The notes under the pieces were generated by a model. It saw only the letters and a program-made list of their open reading frames with translations, was not told the DNA's origin and did no database searches. From a bacterium (GTDB taxonomy: Bacteria; Planctomycetota; Planctomycetia; Kolteriales; Kolteriaceae): a stretch of DNA of 53,777 nt. The stretch is from positions 1 to 53,777 of the forward strand of contig JAIEPU010000003.1 in the NCBI GenBank assembly GCA_019748235.1, in the 5' to 3' direction. Position numbers and translations under genes: made by a program. Within the stretch, counting starts at the first letter, position 1. Every line of letters begins with the position of its first letter. Shown here one piece after another: positions 52,833-53,777 of the stretch.

Positions 52833-53777
52833 ATGAAGCGACAGCTATTCGACAAGGACGTTTTACGAACGGGGCGTTGGATGGTGGGGGACCGATGCTG
52901 GGACGTGACGGCTGCTTTACTTCGGCGGTTGGTTCAGAACTTTCAACTGGCCCGGTCACGTGGCGTGCGCATCCCCGTGGTATGGAACCACAGTAACGAC
53001 GCTCGAGACAAGATCGGCGAAGTGGTCCGCCTTTACGTCGTCGGCGATACCCTACGTGCCCGATTTTGGGCAGCGATTCCGGAAGACATCCGCCGGTTGA
53101 ATCTGACCTCCGACGAAGCTTCGGTCGAAGTGGCCGAGCCGTGGAACGATGGGTCAGGACGACGCTACGACTCGTTCCTGACGCATGTCGCGATTGTCAA
53201 TCATCCCGTGGTGTTGAACCAGGGTCCGATTTACCGGCTTCAACTCAGTCAAGCAACACGACAACATGAGCAGGGAGAATCCATGACACGAAACGACTCG
53301 CCGGAGGCGCATCACGCCGTGGACGGTACACCATCATCGTTCGATATGGCCACTATCGTTCAGTTGATCAATGAGATGATGGGAGCCTTAGGGACTTCTT
53401 ATCAACTGGCCGAGGACACGGACGAATCGAATTTTGAGAGCCGGCTCCGCGACCTGCGAGATCGAATCGATGCGGTCGTCAGCGACCATGATCCGTCACC
53501 GGATCAAAGTGCCGATACGCCGGTGAGTGCAAGCCTGCAACAGCAACTCGACAGCGTCACGCGTCAACTGGCGAACCATCGTCACTTATTGAATCAAGAG
53601 AGGGAACAAGCATTTGGGCGCGCGATGGATCGGCTCATCACGGAAGGACGCCTCACCCCGGCGGATCGTGAATCGCTCCTGGAAGCAGCCCGGCCCGCCG
53701 GTTATTCACTCTCTCTGCTCGGACCATTCGAACGGATGCCCGCCGGAGGAGTGATTCCCACTTCTCCCGCCGCACGC
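52833..53777 (+). CDS. Head protease/scaffold-like protein, incomplete at window edge
   Basis: An open frame of 315 codons from the ATG at 52833 to the last base, with no stop. AAAGGGG six bases upstream supports this start; GTG 52782 is an alternative. The first ~135 residues (IPVVWNHSND at 47-56; DTLRARFWAAIP; THVAIVNHPVV at 117-127) resemble phage I-like head proteases, followed by a Gln/Asp-rich coiled region (~190-280) typical of the fused scaffold. Mu-like phages place this gene after the portal. The C-terminus is missing. Confidence 0.7.
   Translation, partial: MKRQLFDKDVLRTGRWMVGDRCWDVTAALLRRLVQNFQLARSRGVRIPVVWNHSNDARDKIGEVVRLYVVGDTLRARFWAAIPEDIRRLNLTSDEASVEVAEPWNDGSGRRYDSFLTHVAIVNHPVVLNQGPIYRLQLSQATRQHEQGESMTRNDSPEAHHAVDGTPSSFDMATIVQLINEMMGALGTSYQLAEDTDESNFESRLRDLRDRIDAVVSDHDPSPDQSADTPVSASLQQQLDSVTRQLANHRHLLNQEREQAFGRAMDRLITEGRLTPADRESLLEAARPAGYSLSLLGPFERMPAGGVIPTSPAAR

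Noticed and set aside
1..53777. tRNA, rRNA, CRISPR or known riboswitch
   Set aside because: No cloverleaf with a TTCRA arm, regular spaced repeat array or recognisable riboswitch core was found by eye; a covariance-model scan would be decisive.

Overview
The window looks like chromosomal DNA of a planctomycete. Support comes from a PSCyt1-DUF1549-DUF1553 cytochrome next to a Tat-exported DUF1501 protein, two formylglycine sulfatases, and a fused redoxin/haem-c/copper-monooxygenase-like protein. All of these are characteristic of that phylum, probably order Planctomycetales, but no genus can be named from sequence alone. No tRNA, rRNA, CRISPR array, transposase or integrase was recognised.

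Layout. (1) 1-1022 is the 3' end of a groEL, closed by a strong terminator. (2) 1.1-5.4 kb is an accessory stretch, visibly richer in A+T than groEL. It holds a membrane-anchored unknown, an ApeA-like HEPN protein, a small membrane protein, a WGR-like/DUF4303-like protein and a frameshifted small gene. The last two lie between copies of a ~200-bp palindromic repeat (two full, one partial). (3) 5.4-6.7 kb has two membrane proteins, one shaped like a two-helix potassium channel with an altered filter. (4) 6.7-16.4 kb is the planctomycete degradative/secretory block: DUF1501 + PSCyt1, two sulfatases, an Ala/Lys-rich lipoprotein and a LmbE-type deacetylase. (5) 16.5-22.2 kb has a D-cysteine desulfhydrase-like enzyme, an acyltransferase, an amino-acid permease and an aminotransferase.

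(6) 22.2-35.6 kb is core housekeeping, mostly on the minus strand: phoH-pgpH-ybeY-corC (RNA quality control, c-di-AMP hydrolysis, ion transport), uppS-cdsA (envelope lipid precursors), carA-purA (nucleotide synthesis; stop and start overlap by one base), an LptF/LptG-type permease and citrate synthase. (7) 36.1-44.1 kb has a pyruvate/indolepyruvate decarboxylase-type enzyme, a flavin reductase, an ATP-grasp protein, a Kup potassium transporter with a structured upstream region, and the redoxin-copper oxygenase fusion.

(8) From about 44.4 kb to the right edge is the left part of a prophage or phage-like element, all on the plus strand with tight spacing and strong ribosome binding sites. It runs: membrane/coiled-coil (holin-like) protein, small unknowns, exported protein, 29-residue membrane peptide, papain-like cysteine peptidase, ParB-like protein, an ABC-ATPase fused to a GNAT-fold domain, terminase small and large subunits, portal, and a head protease/scaffold gene that runs off the window. 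The most unusual unit is the ParB-like + ABC-ATPase/GNAT pair directly before the packaging genes. It may be a DNA-modification or DNA-sensing system, possibly related to phage Mu Mom; this is an inference.
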